Below are positions 11,219 through 23,261 of a stretch of 64,000 nucleotides of DNA, piece after piece. Numbering within the stretch: the stretch's first letter is position 1; the number at the start of each line of letters is the position of its first letter. Both the position numbers and the translations under genes were made by a program. Source of the DNA: Lumbricus rubellus. Taxonomy: Eukaryota; Annelida; Clitellata; Crassiclitellata; Lumbricidae. The stretch is from positions 45,424,009 through 45,488,008 of the forward strand of contig OX243812.1 of the NCBI GenBank assembly GCA_945859605.1, given 5' to 3'. The notes below the pieces were generated by a model. The model did no database searches. It worked only from the letters and a program-made list of their open reading frames with translations, and was not told the origin of the DNA.

Positions 11219-12554
11219 AACTAGCTGAACCCGGCCACGCGTTGCTGTGGCTGAAAAGAGCATTCAACCATCCCTCCCTACCTCCCACTCCCCAACCCCT
11301 CACCCACCCCTCCCCTTCCCTCTGCCAACCCTCCCCCTTCGCCTGCCCCTCCCCTCTCCTTCCCTCTCCCTCCCCTACCCTCTCCCTCCCCTCCCTCTCC
11401 AACCCCTCCCCCAACCCCTCCCAACCCCCTACCCCTCCCCCTCCCCTCCCACGTCCATCGCTCCCCTACGCTCCCTCCCCACCCTCTTCGTCCCAGAAAA
11501 CCCTAATTTCACGGGTGGCGTACAGGTGGAGAGGTCAGAGTGTGGTGGGGTGTTGTCGGGTGGGTGAGTTTGGGGTGTGTTGGTGGAGGGTGTGGGGTGG
11601 GGTGGGAGCTGGCTTGGGCTGGGGGTTCGGGTGGTGGGGTGGAGGGTAGGGGTGAGTGTAGGATGGGTGGAGGTGGTAGGTGGAGGGCGGAAGGGGTGGG
11701 ATGGGGCGGGTGAACGAAGTGGGGTGGACGGGGTGGGGTGGGGTTCGGGGGTTGAGGTGGGAATGTGGTGAGAGTGTGGGGTGGAGGTGGGGTGGAGGAG
11801 TGGAGGTGGGGTGAAGGTGGGGGTGTGGTGAGGGTGGGGTGAGGTGGAGGGGTGGAGGTGTGAAGCGGGGCGGGTGGAGGAGTGGGTGGGGTGGGGTGGG
11901 GGCTTTGGGGTGGAGGTGGGGGTGTGGTGAGGATGGGGTGGAGGTGGCGTGGAGAAGTGAAGCGGGGACGGATGGAAGGGGGTAGGGTGTACGGGGTGGG
12001 GTGGAGGTGGGGTGGAGGTGTGGTGTGGGTGGGTGAAAAGATTGGCATGGGGCGGGTGAACGGGGTGTGGTGAGGGTGGGGAGTGGGGTGAGGTGGAGGG
12101 GTGGAGGTGTGAAGCGGGGCGGGTGCAGGGTGTGGGTGAGGTGGGGTGCTTTGGGGTGGAGGTGGGGGTGTGGTGAGGATGGGGTGGAGGTGGCGTGGAG
12201 GGGTGAAGCGGGGCGGATGGAAGGGGGTGGGGTGTACGAGGTGGGGTGGAGGTGTGGTGTGGGTGGGTGAAATGAGTGGCATGGGGCGGGTGAACGGGGT
12301 GTGGTGAGGGTGGGGGTGGGTGAGGTGGAGGGGTGGAGGTGTGAAGCGGGGGCGGGTGGAGGTGTGGGTGTACGGGGTGGGGTGGGGGTTTTTGGGGTGG
12401 AGGTGGGGGTGTGGTGAGGATGGGGTGGAGGGGTGAAGCGGGAACGGATGGAAGGGGTGGTGTACGGGGTTGGGTGGAGGTGGGGTGTGGTTTGGTTGTG
12501 GCCTGAGCGGGTCTAATCCTAAATTTTCCGGGCAACGCCGGGTACCCCAGCTAG
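11219..12554. mobile_element. dispersed repeat with inverted ACCCGGC-type ends
   Basis: The left end CTAGCTGAACCCGGCC (about 11219-11240) and the right end (about 12525-12554, ...CCGGGTACCCCAGCTAG) are inverted relatives of each other. Between them lie a C-rich tract (11265-11510) and a G-rich irregular minisatellite (about 11515-12510; GGTGGAGGTG, GGGTGTGGTG). A truncated second copy lies at 10391-10770. The class of element is not clear. Proline-rich minus-strand open frames are compositional. Confidence 0.6.
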
Positions 12555-12603
12555 TATGCTTATATAGAGTAGGCTATTATATAGCCTACTCTATATAAGC
12601 ATA
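12555..12603. repeat. perfect 23-bp hairpin
   Basis: The left arm 12555-12577 begins TATGCTTATATAGAG. The right arm 12581-12603 is its exact reverse complement and the loop is 3 nt. The left arm begins at the right end of the preceding repeat, whose other copy (10758-10775) continues with similar sequence but no second arm. Confidence 0.9.
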
Positions 12604-15600
12604 TATATATATTATATAGACGATAACCAGTAAGCTCATGAGCTACAAAGACACGCAACGTAATAAGGGATTGTGACAAGCAACTTGTAACATGCTTGAC
12701 AATCGCTGGTCTAGATAGATTAGGCGAGCCTTACTAAGCATTTTTAAAAAGATAAATGTGTTGATAGGCAAAAAAAGAACTGATGCTAGCGATGTGAGAA
12801 CTCCAATGTACTCAGCTGCCTGGCATAAAGACATGGTCAGTGTGAAATGCACGGCTGGGCCACGTTGGAAATGCTTCCGAGAAGTCTCTTGAAGAGGCGC
12901 TATATAAATTATCGGAATAAATGAATGAGTAATATCCAACCGGATTTCTGACTTTTTAAATAATACAAAATGTTCATTGCAAAAGGGGACATGTTTGCAA
13001 CTGCACGCAGTCTTATTTAGGCTATATGCACTCAGTCAATTTTAGATAAAAACGAATTCTTGGGAAGCTTTTAGGATTGTCTGCATCCAAGTTCTTATAA
13101 GGAAAGGAAACTAAACCACTCATCGTGCCATTTAAATACATGGAAATTTGTTAATGATTGCGCCAGCGAAACTGAATTTCTGTAACTGAAGAAGTTGATT
13201 GTGTAGTGTACGAAGCACGGTGCAATTTGTGATGATGGACCGCAAAGAAGTCAGAGAGATAATAAGAGAACGGACATCGTCAGAGGTGTGACGAGTAAGC
13301 CTATGTCAAAGACAGAACATAGACCGACAGACAAAAGACAAAACCGAAACACAGTTGGTTGTAATGTTCAACACTTAAAATGCAATGTTTAGCACTTTAT
13401 TTTCCGTTTCATTCCAAATCGTCTTAATCAACCATTCAACATGTCTCGGCTCTTCGTTAACTGTTTTCTACCGCAGCGACACCAGTCCTATCATTCACTG
13501 TTATTAGTATAGCGCCTTTTCCCATTATCCTTAAACATTAAAGTCAGTCGTGCGCTCAATGTCAATTGACAGGGCTTTTACATCTGTTGAGGTCCACCCC
13601 AGTTCAACACCATAATATCACCACCCGTCACTATTCTCCACTGTCAGGCCTACCATAGTAAGTCAGTTTTTTGCCTGCAATTCTGCGATATGTAAATATG
13701 TGGTCCGATTGTAACGTCTCCTTTCTGCTTTGGATCTGAGTAAATCTGCCTATTTCTGCTATCATGCCCGCCTGCATACATATCTACCTCAACATCTATA
13801 CCCCATCTGGTCATGCTATTTTTATGTGAGTTCTCGTCCTATTTCGTATTGAACGCAATACATTCTAATCATCAGACGAGTCGTATTGAGCCTAGGCTAC
13901 AAACGCTACATTGTGTCTTTCTACGATTTTCGAACAAACTCTTTAATTATTTATCGCGATATGGAATGAGACGCACTCGCCACCTTGCAATGCTGCACCG
14001 TGCCTCGCTTCTAAATTACATTGTGAAAGCCACAGAGCTGCGACTTTTACGGCCGCACTCACTAGCAAGCTTTCTTTCAAAGGCACGTGTGATGAATAGA
14101 CTCGCTTCCTAAACGTTTCTTTAAGAAGACCAAACATAGGCACCGCTTGGAAATATTGCCCATAGCTTACAACAAATTGCAATAGTCGTGAGTTGCTGTT
14201 GACATATCATGTGATATTATTTACTATCATATTATGATATCATTATCATAATTGTTGTTTTGGCAAAGGTCTCAATAAAAAAAGATTGATTGATTGATTG
14301 ATTGATAATGAGTAAGCTTAATATAGTCTACTTTCAATTAACTGTGTTAATGAAGTATTATGTTGTAAGCATTGCTTACAAATGCAGGACGTCAATTATT
14401 CAGGATTTATTTTTCTGGCAGAAATAAAATATTTCCCCCACTGCTGAAATGTCACCTACGCCCATGCATCCATGCATTCATCCATCTAGTTCATCTATTC
14501 ATCCATCCACCCATCCATCCGTTTATCCGCCATAAATAGAGTAAGCTTATCCTCTTCGGAGAGAGTTGCGCTGATCTGCTTAAAAGCTAAACTATTCATC
14601 TATAATCTGTAATGGCGAATCTTGGATATGATTTTCAGTGAAGGATTTTTCCTTATTATGAGGATCGTCCAAAATACGCAATTGCATCAAATGCATTCCT
14701 CCGCCGTTATTTTTAAGAGCATTAGATAGTCTGCATCCGTGCATTGCAGGCTGTCTGCTCTGTTAGTAGTTAAGATTTACATGCCAATTAAGATTTTTGC
14801 ATAACTTCTGCATGTATTATAGTGCAGTGCGTTTGCAAGCGTTTCATTAAAGAAAGAAATTATTATTATTATCCGGGATCTCTGTGGTTCTTTGTTGGTC
14901 GGTATGCTATGGATTCTGTTCGGTCTTTGTGACAGGTTCGAGTCGTTGAGGGAAAGACATACAGGCACACAGACAGGATAGAGAGAAAGAGAGGGAGGGA
15001 AGGGAGAAAGGGAAAGAGGGGTGGATAAGTGGGCAGCAGTAAGATGGGAAGAGGCAAAAATGAGAGGAGATTCGCGTAATATATCAGCCACCGAACAATG
15101 TCTGCAGTCGATGAGAATCGCTTGCATGGCATAACTGATGAAGAGCAGAAATGGAAAAACGCAATGGAAGCAAAATTATGATTTAATCTGCTTGACAAAA
15201 GAAGGAATGAGAAGAATCAATCAACGCAGAATTGAGGAAGGCAAGAACAAGCCAGAGAGAAAGAAAGAGAGAGAGAGAGACATTCATACAGACAGACAGA
15301 CATGCATACAGATATCTTACCACCTTCCACTTATCCACCCCTCTTTCACTCCCTCTGCTCCAGAGGTCATCATCAATAGATAAAGAAACAGAACGTTGAT
15401 GTAACTGAGGAAATGAGCAAATTTCGATGTATTGTATATTATATCCATAAATTTACAGAGCTTTGCTTAAATGATGCAGAAGTAGACATAGGCATACAAA
15501 CAGAGCCGAAAGTTGAGCGGCATTGTGGGAAAGAGCATAATAAATAGGAGAGCAAGTATTACGTTGTTACCTGTTTGGTAGAATGTCTTCAACACCTCGA

Positions 15601-15925
15601 CTTCAGTGGATGGCCGTTTGTAGTCTTGTTTGATCTGACGAGTTATATAGCGCCAGCCACATGAACGCAACTACATTTGACGGCGACCAACCAACCACTC
15701 GACATGAGGGCGCTACAGAAGCCACAGCCACCACCGCTGTTCCTGTCTGTCTAGAAGAGCAAATGGTTTGAGCATCCGACCTATCCTCTACTCAACCGCC
15801 GGTCAATAGAGGCGCCACTAGCGATGGCGCCGCCGTCAACAGATGGCGCTAGACACACGTTCAGGGCGCATGCGCCGACGCCCGCCCGGAAGAGCGTTCG
15901 TTTAAGAAGTCTGTGGATTGCAATT
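12604..15925. other. no gene seen; SINE-like tail and short repeats
   Basis: No supported gene. About 12840-12930 ends in GGCGCTATATAAATTATC, the tail type shared by several dispersed repeats here. (GATT)n lies at 14285-14307, CATC-type repeats at 14460-14525, and GAGA-rich DNA at 14980-15060 and 15255-15300. 15810-15900 is CpG-rich with a GGGCGCATGCGCC palindrome resembling an NRF1 site, but no adjacent gene was found. Confidence 0.5.
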
Positions 15926-15927
15926 AG

Positions 15928-16622
15928 GACGATCGAAGGAAGAGAAGGAAGAAAGGGAATTGTGGGACGATAGAAGGAAGAGAAGAAAGAAAGAGAATTG
16001 TGGGACGATCGAAGGAAGAGAAGGAAGAAAGGGAATTGTGGGACGATCGAAGGAAGAGAAGGAAGAAAGGGAATTGTGGGACGGTCGAAGGAAGAGAAGG
16101 AAGAAAGGGAATTGTGGGACGGTCGAAGGAAGAGAAGAAAGAAAGAGAATTGTGGGACGATCGAAGGAAGAGAAGGAAGAAAGGGAATTGTGGGACGGTC
16201 GAAGGAAGAGAAGGAAGAAAGGGAATTGTGGGACGGTCGAAGGAAGAGAAGGAAGAAAGGGAATTGTGGGACGGTCGAAGGAAGAGAAGAAAGAAAGAGA
16301 ATTGTGGGACGATCGAAGGAAGAGAAGGAAGAAAGGGAATTGTGGGACGGTCGAAGGAAGAGAAGGAAGAAAGGGAATTGTGGGACGGTCGAAGGAAGAG
16401 AAGGAAGAAAGGGAATTGTGGGACGGTCGAAGGAAGAGAAGAAAGAAAGAGAATTGTGGGACGATCGAAGGAAGAGAAGAAAGAAAGAGAATTGTGGGAC
16501 GGTCGAAGGAAGAGAAGAAAGAAAGAGAATTGTGGGACGATCGAAGGAAGAGAAGGAAGAAAGGGAATTGTGGGACGATCGAAGGAAGAGAAGAAAGAAA
16601 GGGAATTGTGGGACGGTCGAAC
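15928..16622. repeat. 38-bp minisatellite, about 18 copies
   Basis: The unit starts GACGATCGAAGGAAGAG and ends GGGAATTGTGG, 38 bp in all. Since 38 is not a multiple of 3, three units make a 114-bp coding-like cycle. No stop occurs in any of the six frames, so several long overlapping open frames appear on both strands. Position 5 alternates A/G, and the GGAAGAAAGGG segment alternates with AAGAAAGAGA. Units 6-9 and 10-13 repeat the same variant order, a four-unit (152-bp) higher-order repeat. Confidence 0.95.
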
Positions 16623-17455
16623 CTCCCACAACAACAACAACAACATAATTTTATCACACAAATCAACCGAAGACGCAGTTGAGCAAAACTTTTAATATTA
16701 TAATGATTTTTATGATTATTATGATTATTATGTAATAATCATAATCATGTTGTATCTGTAGATTTATACGTAGACCTACTCTGATGAGAATAACAGTATT
16801 ACTGTTCACATGATAGCTAATTGTTTGGATCGAGTCATCAATAATCATCTTTGTTATTCTCGAGGTCTTTCTAATGTTCACCAAGACTGTCACTGATGAC
16901 GACGGGGGTCACACAATGAATATAACCATAGACTAGCGATTGTAGTCTGCTCTACTGTGACAGTAGTTCTTCATCACGTCAGTCTTCCGCACGCTGTCTA
17001 TTGCTTTAGAGTTTAGAACTTACTTGACGCAGAATTCTCGTGTCTACCATGCGCATACTCTGTGCGTAGAATTATACGGTGCGTTAGGTTTAGTCTCAGA
17101 TTTACAGAAGATTAGGGTTCCGAGCTAAAGTCTTCTGTTTCTGTCATCTCCATACATTCGGAGAAGCAGTTAATGACCAGGTTTATAAAGATTGGTTAAA
17201 TTAATTAGTCTATTATGTAGGCCTATATCTGAGGCAGAAAAGTACATAGACAAAGGCAGGGAATAGGCGAAGGAATAGCATAGTTATCTGAATCAGCTAT
17301 AATCTATCTATTCAACCAATTCCATAGATTCAATGATTCAATGAAGAAAGCAGAGTATTTATAATCAATGGTCATTTTCATACGTCTGTTGGCTGAGACG
17401 GTCATCGCTGGGACCAGATTCAGCAGCTGTTCGTTACGATGGCTAAAAGAATAAT
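16623..17455. other. no gene seen
   Basis: (CAA)n lies at 16627-16645, followed by AT-rich DNA with ATTATGATTATTATG repeats near 16700-16745. No supported coding region. Confidence 0.5.
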
Positions 17456-17459
17456 TGCG

Positions 17460-17466
17460 ATTAGAC

Positions 17467-17530
<64 letters not shown>
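17460..17530. repeat. (GAC)n microsatellite
   Basis: More than twenty tandem ACG/GAC trinucleotides with few interruptions. The poly-Asp, poly-Ser and poly-Val open frames over it are artefacts. Confidence 0.95.
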
Positions 17531-17531
<1 letters not shown>

Positions 17532-17635
17532 CCCAAGACAAGAGCAACTGTGTTTCGAGATCAATATTACAATCTGCTGCTGTAATTGTAAAACACCCCC
17601 AGGTCATATTTTTACGTATACTGCAATGTATGGAT

Positions 17636-17885
17636 TGTATGTATGTATGTATGTATGTATGTATGTATGTATGTATGTATGTATGTATGCATGTATGTAT
17701 GACATTGTATGTATGTAGACCTATGTAATTTATGTATGCTTGTATGAAAACTATGCTTATATGTATGTATTTATGTATGTATGTACGTACGTAGGTACGT
17801 ACATACGTACATACGTATGTATGTGTATGTATGTAATATGTATGTATGTATGCATGCATGTATGTATGTATGTGTGTATGTATGT
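17636..17885. repeat. (GTAT)n microsatellite, two blocks
   Basis: Blocks at 17636-17700 and 17760-17885 of GTAT, with GTAC variants forming palindromic GTACGTAC near 17783-17815. A weaker run of the same motif continues at 18155-18300. Confidence 0.93.
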
Positions 17886-17889
17886 TGGT

Positions 17890-19050
17890 CTGCAAACATA
17901 CTCCAACAGCCGCAGCTCAATTCAGCATCCTTTATTGTTTCTCGGCTTTTCGAAAGGTCATCTAAATGTTTTCCAATCATGCATCTCTTTCCTCGCTATA
18001 CCAGCTTCAGGCGTTTTGTCGACAACGAATAATTTGCGACGCACGGCAGGAAATGTTCGTCAATAATTTCTGCAGCTCATCTATAGCTACACACGTCGTC
18101 GTCATTTTTATGGGTGCTGCTATGTGCTCTGTGTGTATGGGTAGTTGTGTGCTCTGTATGTATGTATAAATCGAATATATTTATGTATGTATGTATTGTA
18201 TGTACGACGTTGTACGTATATAATAGATATTAGATATGTATGTGTATATGTACTATGCATGCATGCGTGTATGTATGTATGCATGTGGATGTATATCTAT
18301 GCATGTAGGCTATATGGCATATAGTACTTTACAAAACGTCACGACATGACTAAACATAGCAATTCAAAGGAACTATTCACAGATGCGACGTAAGAAATTT
18401 AGACTTATTTGGCGCCAAGTGACGAATAATTATTGTCAATGGAAGGTTGTTTTCTGGTCCAATTTATGAGAAGGTACAGGGCATCGAAGTGAGAGAGCGT
18501 GGGATCATCAAGTTCACACGAGCGGCAGATATAAGGATCGACGACCTGACTGACTGGAGACAAGACCACACATCTCCTTGGTGCAAAATGGTGTCGGACC
18601 GACTATCGATATGTTGAAAGTCATCCTGTTCTCAACAGGGACCCAGCATAGCACCGTGTATCGCATAACAGATCAAAATATGCGAACATGTTGGTGGTTT
18701 AACGACGAGAATGTTCTGAAGCTGTCGTATCCAAAACATTGCAACACTCTCATGGACAGCGTTGCAGTAGTCCAAGCGCGTCAGCACAAAAGAATTGACG
18801 GTAGTCATAACGGCGTCAAAGCACAGATTACACCGTATGACACTATATGCTGATAAATCGTCATTCGGCGATGATGTTAACTACGTTTCAGTGTCTTTGT
18901 ATACAATTATCCAGTGAACTCTGATCATGGCTCGCCTTTAAAACAGGAAGACAACAGCAATCCTCGTTTTCCTTCCAGTATAATTATAGATCTATAGATC
19001 TATAGTTACAGCATTGTTTATTCGAGCCATAGACCTGCAGAGGAATATTA
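17890..19050. other. no gene seen
   Basis: No recognisable coding region or element ends. The GTAT motif recurs at 18180-18300. A 91-residue open frame at 18578-18853 has no recognisable domain. Confidence 0.45.
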
Positions 19051-19052
19051 TA

Positions 19053-20278
19053 CACCGTGATTCAATAAAAACTAAGCCAAATTGTTTTTCATATATCTCT
19101 AATGCCTGATAATATATCATGCTAACATTTTCCCACTATTTAGGGAAGTGGACCAAGAATATGATTCCAAAATTTCATGAGAAAAAGTTGAACGGGTAAA
19201 AAAGATATGAATATTTAAACTTCATGTGTAGAAATTGCAGTTTACAAGCAATTTTCTGTCAGATTCAATAAAAAAGCAAGCTACACTGTTTTTCTTATAT
19301 CTTCAATGCCTAATAATTAATTATGCTAAAATTTTCCAGATATTTAGAGAATTGAACCAAGAATAGGATTCCAAAATATCATGTCGTATATTTGAAGGAA
19401 TAGAAAGATATGAATATTTAAACGTCATGTCCAGAAATTTCAGTTTTCAGCAAGTCTGTTATGGTGCTCATTGCGGTTTCGATGCTTGATAGTTCCCAAT
19501 TTTGGTCTTCATGGATCCTGGGTAAAATTAACGGAGTATATTATCGCAATGTTCTGCTGTCACAACATCTTCCACCTGTTATCAGAAATATATAGCCCCA
19601 GCAGGCTGTTTTCTTTTTCAACAGAATAGCGCCAGCCCACAGAGCCAAGAAAACCATCGAAATGCTGACAAGAGAGACGCCAGACTTCATTTCTCCCTCA
19701 TTATGGCCTCCAAACAGCCCAGATTTGAATCCTGTCGACTAAAAGTGTGGAGCGTGCATGACGTAAGACCGAGTCTGGCAGGCAACAATCCATGATATAA
19801 ACGATATGAAGCAACGCTTGTTGGAAGTGTGAGATGGCTTGGGGCCCTGGACCCGAGGATAATCGACGATGCCGTTTCCCAATGCATGGCGCCAGCGCCT
19901 GCAGGTTTGCGTGCAAGCAGGAGGAGGACATTTTGAGCATGTTTTTAAATTAAATAATGAAACCAAGCTGTTGGGGTCATATTGTTACTTCAATTCTCTA
20001 CATGTCTGGAAATTTTTAGAACGATTAATTGTCAGGCATTAGAGATAATAAGGAAACATTTTATTGAATCTGACAGAAAATTGCTTGTAAACTGCAATTT
20101 CGGTATCTGAAGTTTAAATATTCATATCTTTTTACCCGTTAAACTTTTTCTCATGACATTTTGGGATAATATTCTTGGTCCACTTTTCTAGATATTTGGA
20201 AAATATTAGCTTGATATGGCATCAGGTATTAGAGATATATGCAAAACAATTTGGCTTAGTTTTTATTGAATCACGGTG
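19053..20278. mobile_element. Tc1/mariner element, degenerate
   Basis: Ends CACCGTGATTCAATAAAAAC and its inverse complement lie immediately inside TA dinucleotides (19051-19052 and 20279-20280), the usual target duplication. The inverted repeats extend well inward (about 19053-19258 against 20070-20278) with divergence. The left end is present twice in tandem (from about 19059 and again from about 19262). A decayed transposase lies between. Confidence 0.88.
19455..19940 (+). pseudogene. Tc1/mariner transposase remnant
   Basis: Translation across frames gives YYRNVLL, then RETPDFISPSLWPPNSPDLNP, then DPRIIDDAV, in the order expected for the C-terminal half of a Tc1-type transposase (the NSPDLNP motif precedes the last acidic catalytic position). 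It contains at least one in-frame stop and several frameshifts, so it is inactive. Known family behaviour: DDE/DDD-type cut-and-paste with TA target sites. It lies inside the 19053-20278 element in the plus direction. Confidence 0.85.
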
Positions 20279-20282
20279 TATA

Positions 20283-21232
20283 TTGACAGGTCGGCATCCA
20301 GAAACACTCATATATTATGTCCCGGACACCACGTTGCATAGTGTATACCCTTCAGTTAGAAATGTCGCTTCAATCAGCTCTGTCAATCATTGAGCGTAGT
20401 GTGACTATTCCGTGCATGCTCAGCCATAATATGAATTCAGTTTCCCTGTTTGCAGAACATATAGGCCTACGGGTCGGCGCTTACTCGACGATTACCTGAC
20501 TTTTCTCGCACACTCCATTACAGCAGAATAGTGGCACAGTCGACATAATATTGATGTACCCAGATTTAAAGAGTGACCCAATGAGTGATCCCTGCATTAC
20601 ACCAAATGCTACAGTAGACATACGATGTAGGCGCCCATTGCTGAATTGCCGAGCCAATGGCAACCGTCATTTGACGCATATAATTGAGGAAGAAGTGAAT
20701 TAACTCAAAGGCCTGCGGTGTGACAAATGAAATTTGCAGTCTGCTCGACAGGTTTCTGTAATTTATTTACAATGTAAAAAGTCGCACTTTGTAGATCTAA
20801 GTCTATTGAAGGCTTTGAAGCTGTCGTCATGTGGGGGCGGAAGAGCGCGAGCAGCGCTGCATGCGTGTCACTATCATCGCGTCGCAATTTAACGAATATG
20901 AAACACGTTCGATGGGTTGTCTGTCCATCAAATCTCAGACTGTCACAAGTGCCACATATTATTACTTCAGTCATCGGCTTATATGTGCTACTGAAGTTAC
21001 TGGTATTATTTGTCGGGGGTTATAAATACATCGCCATATTAAAGAAACCAAATCGGAAAAGTCGGTATACATCAGAAAAAAATTATGAAAATATCCAACA
21101 GGAAAAGGCAGACCAGAATTTTGAGTTATCGCTTGTTCTGACACACTACACGCATTGAGGGGTTACGGGGCGGCGTGGGGGAGGCAGTAGATGATGCTCG
21201 TTTAATTGGACAGTTGGCTATAAAGCATCATG
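20283..21232. other. no gene seen between two mariner-type elements
   Basis: No supported coding region; short open frames on both strands lack recognisable domains. Confidence 0.45.
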
Positions 21233-21234
21233 TA

Positions 21235-22402
21235 CAGGGTGGGCCAAAAAAAGTAATCCCCTACGGTTTTTGGTCAATATCTTGGCCAAAAATAGAAAAT
21301 TTTCAAATCCAGTTTCACGAGCTTGAAGGCTATTCATATCTACGTACAATAGCCAAATTTCATTGCCATATGTGAAACAGAACAAAAGTTATATCACTTC
21401 TAATGAGGCCACCCTCCGTTTTTTGACGATTCAAAAACGAAACGCATAAAAATTCGGTTTTTTGCTAATATCATGGCCAGAAATAAGAATTTCAAAATGA
21501 AATTTTACAGCCTTGAATAAAATTCATTTTTACACATGAAGGCCAGATGTCATCAAAATATCTCAAACACAACACAAGTTATACCACTTTAAGTGAGGCC
21601 ACCCACCTTTTTTGACGATTTAAAAATGAAACACAGCAAAAAGTAACAAAAACACGATTTTATTAAGTCTCATCTCAAGTAACTGTTGTAAATGAACTTG
21701 GTAGTGCTTCACAATTTGTGTTCAATGTGCCCACCACCAGTGTCAAAACTTCTTTTGAGTCTCTTTGCAAAGTTCTTGATGGGCCTGTTGATTAATCGGA
21801 CAGATTCCTTATTTACCAATTCGATTGTCATCTTGCTAAGTGACTTCTTAGTGACGTACAGCTACGCTGGTACCTTGTTTCTTTTTTTAAATAGTAATAA
21901 TAATGATCACCTGGCAATATGAAGGCTATTTGATAACAATTATTTGGGATGAGACTTTAAAAATCGTGTTTTTGCTACTTTTTGCTGCGTTACGTCTTTA
22001 AAACGTCAAAAAATGGGGGGTGGCCTCACTAAAAATGGTATAACTTTTGTTCTGTTTGAAATATTTTGATCAAATCTGGCCATCATGTGTGGATATGAAT
22101 TGCCTTAAAGCGTGTAAAATTTCATTTTGATATTCTTACTTCTGGTCAAGATATTTTCCAGAATAATTGAGTTGATTTTTGTTACTTTTTGTTGCGTCGG
22201 GTTTTTGAATCGTCAAAAAACGGTGGGTGGCCTCACTAAAAGTAATATAATTTTTGTTCTGCTTGAAATATTGTGATGAAATCTGGCCATCATGTGTAAA
22301 TATGAATTGTCTATAAGACTGTAAAATTTCATTTCGAAATTCGTATGTTTGGCCAAGATATGTGCTAAAACCCGTATGGGATTACTTTTTTGGCCCACCC
22401 TG
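21235..22402. mobile_element. mariner-type element, long inverted repeats, TA target
   Basis: Ends CAGGGTGGGCCAAAAAA and inverse complement TTTTTTGGCCCACCCTG, each flanked by TA (21233-21234 and 22403-22404). Length 1,168 bp. Two nested subterminal modules, each containing GAGGCCACCC and a TTTTGACGATT core, are arranged symmetrically about the centre (near 21410 and 21597 on the left, 22020 and 22225 inverted on the right). Only a transposase C-terminus remains. Confidence 0.9.
21709..21835 (-). pseudogene. transposase C-terminal remnant (mariner-type)
   Basis: The minus strand reads RPIKNFAKRLKRSF, then DTGGGHIEHKL and a stop. The GGGHIEHKL-stop ending is characteristic of IS630/Tc1/mariner-type transposases from related families. 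Only about 40 residues remain; the catalytic domain is not seen in this element. Confidence 0.8.
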
Positions 22403-22640
22403 TATATAGGCCAAAACTAGTTTGCTATGAATTTAATCAGAGATAAGGAGACGAATATAACGCTATAGACGAAGGCAAATGAGAGGAAGGGATCGAACAG
22501 AATCTTGACGAGTAACTGCAAGAGAGGAAGGAACATGGGAGGAGATAAGGAAACTGGGGAATGACCCTAAGAGTTGAATGACGGAAGATAAATGTATACA
22601 GGCAGACGACGGGAAAGACTGGAGAGGTTGGAAAAGAGAT

Positions 22641-22803
22641 AATGAATTCATTTCAATGATTCATTTCAATGAACTCATTTCAATGATTCATTTCAATGAA
22701 CTCATTTCAATGATTCATTTCAATGATTCATTTCAATGATTCATTTCAATGATTCATTTCAATGATTCATTTCAATGATTCATTTCAATGATTCATTTCA
22801 ATG
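22641..22803. repeat. 13-bp minisatellite
   Basis: Tandem ATTCATTTCAATG units, about twelve, with a 14-bp variant (ACTCATTTCAATG-type) early in the array. Confidence 0.93.
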
Positions 22804-22829
22804 GCATTGATTGATGAGAGGGATGTGCA

Positions 22830-22907
22830 CGGTAGACCAAAGAACCATGATAGAACGGTAGAGCAAAGAACCATGATAGAACGGTAGACCAAAGAACCAT
22901 GATAGAT
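22830..22907. repeat. 26-bp tandem repeat, three copies
   Basis: The unit GGTAGACCAAAGAACCATGA... occurs three times in direct succession, the middle copy with GAGC for GACC. Confidence 0.9.
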
Positions 22908-22949
22908 CTATAGCAGTCGAAACAGCAGCATCAGTTGCAGTGGCCTCCG

Positions 22950-23058
22950 CTGTATAGGATTCACATTCCGCTGTATAGGATTCACATTTCGGTGTATAGG
23001 ATTCACATTCCGCTGTATAGGATTCACATTTCGCTGTATAGGATTCACATTTCGGTGT
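22950..23058. repeat. 21-bp minisatellite, about five copies
   Basis: The unit GTATAGGATTCACATTCCGC plus T, with TTC/TTT and GCT/GGT variants. The minus strand gives a heptapeptide repeat (CESYT-containing) in an open frame; no other protein feature supports a gene. Confidence 0.92.
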
Positions 23059-23261
23059 GACCTTGCGCGTGTTACAAATTGATTTAATGATAATATACTC
23101 AGTCATTTCATCACAAATTCTGTCTATACATGTATACTATTATATACAATGCGTAGGTTTCTTAGATGTGAGCGACAGCAGACAACTGACAAAGTTCTTC
23201 ACAACAGATCTATTGACGAATGCATTTGCATGCCTGTAAGAAAAGTAAAATGAAACACCGA

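Noticed and set aside
10399..12535. Proline-rich proteins on the minus strand
   Set aside because: Generated by C-rich complement of the G-rich repeat; several frames are open at once and composition alone explains them.
15865..15885. NRF1-driven promoter
   Set aside because: The GCGCATGCGC palindrome is present, but no gene is found on either side.
15781..16695. Six overlapping open frames of about 220-280 residues
   Set aside because: All six frames of the 38-bp repeat lack stops; none has other support.
18578..18853. 91-residue plus-strand open frame
   Set aside because: No recognisable motif, no splice context, length expected by chance.
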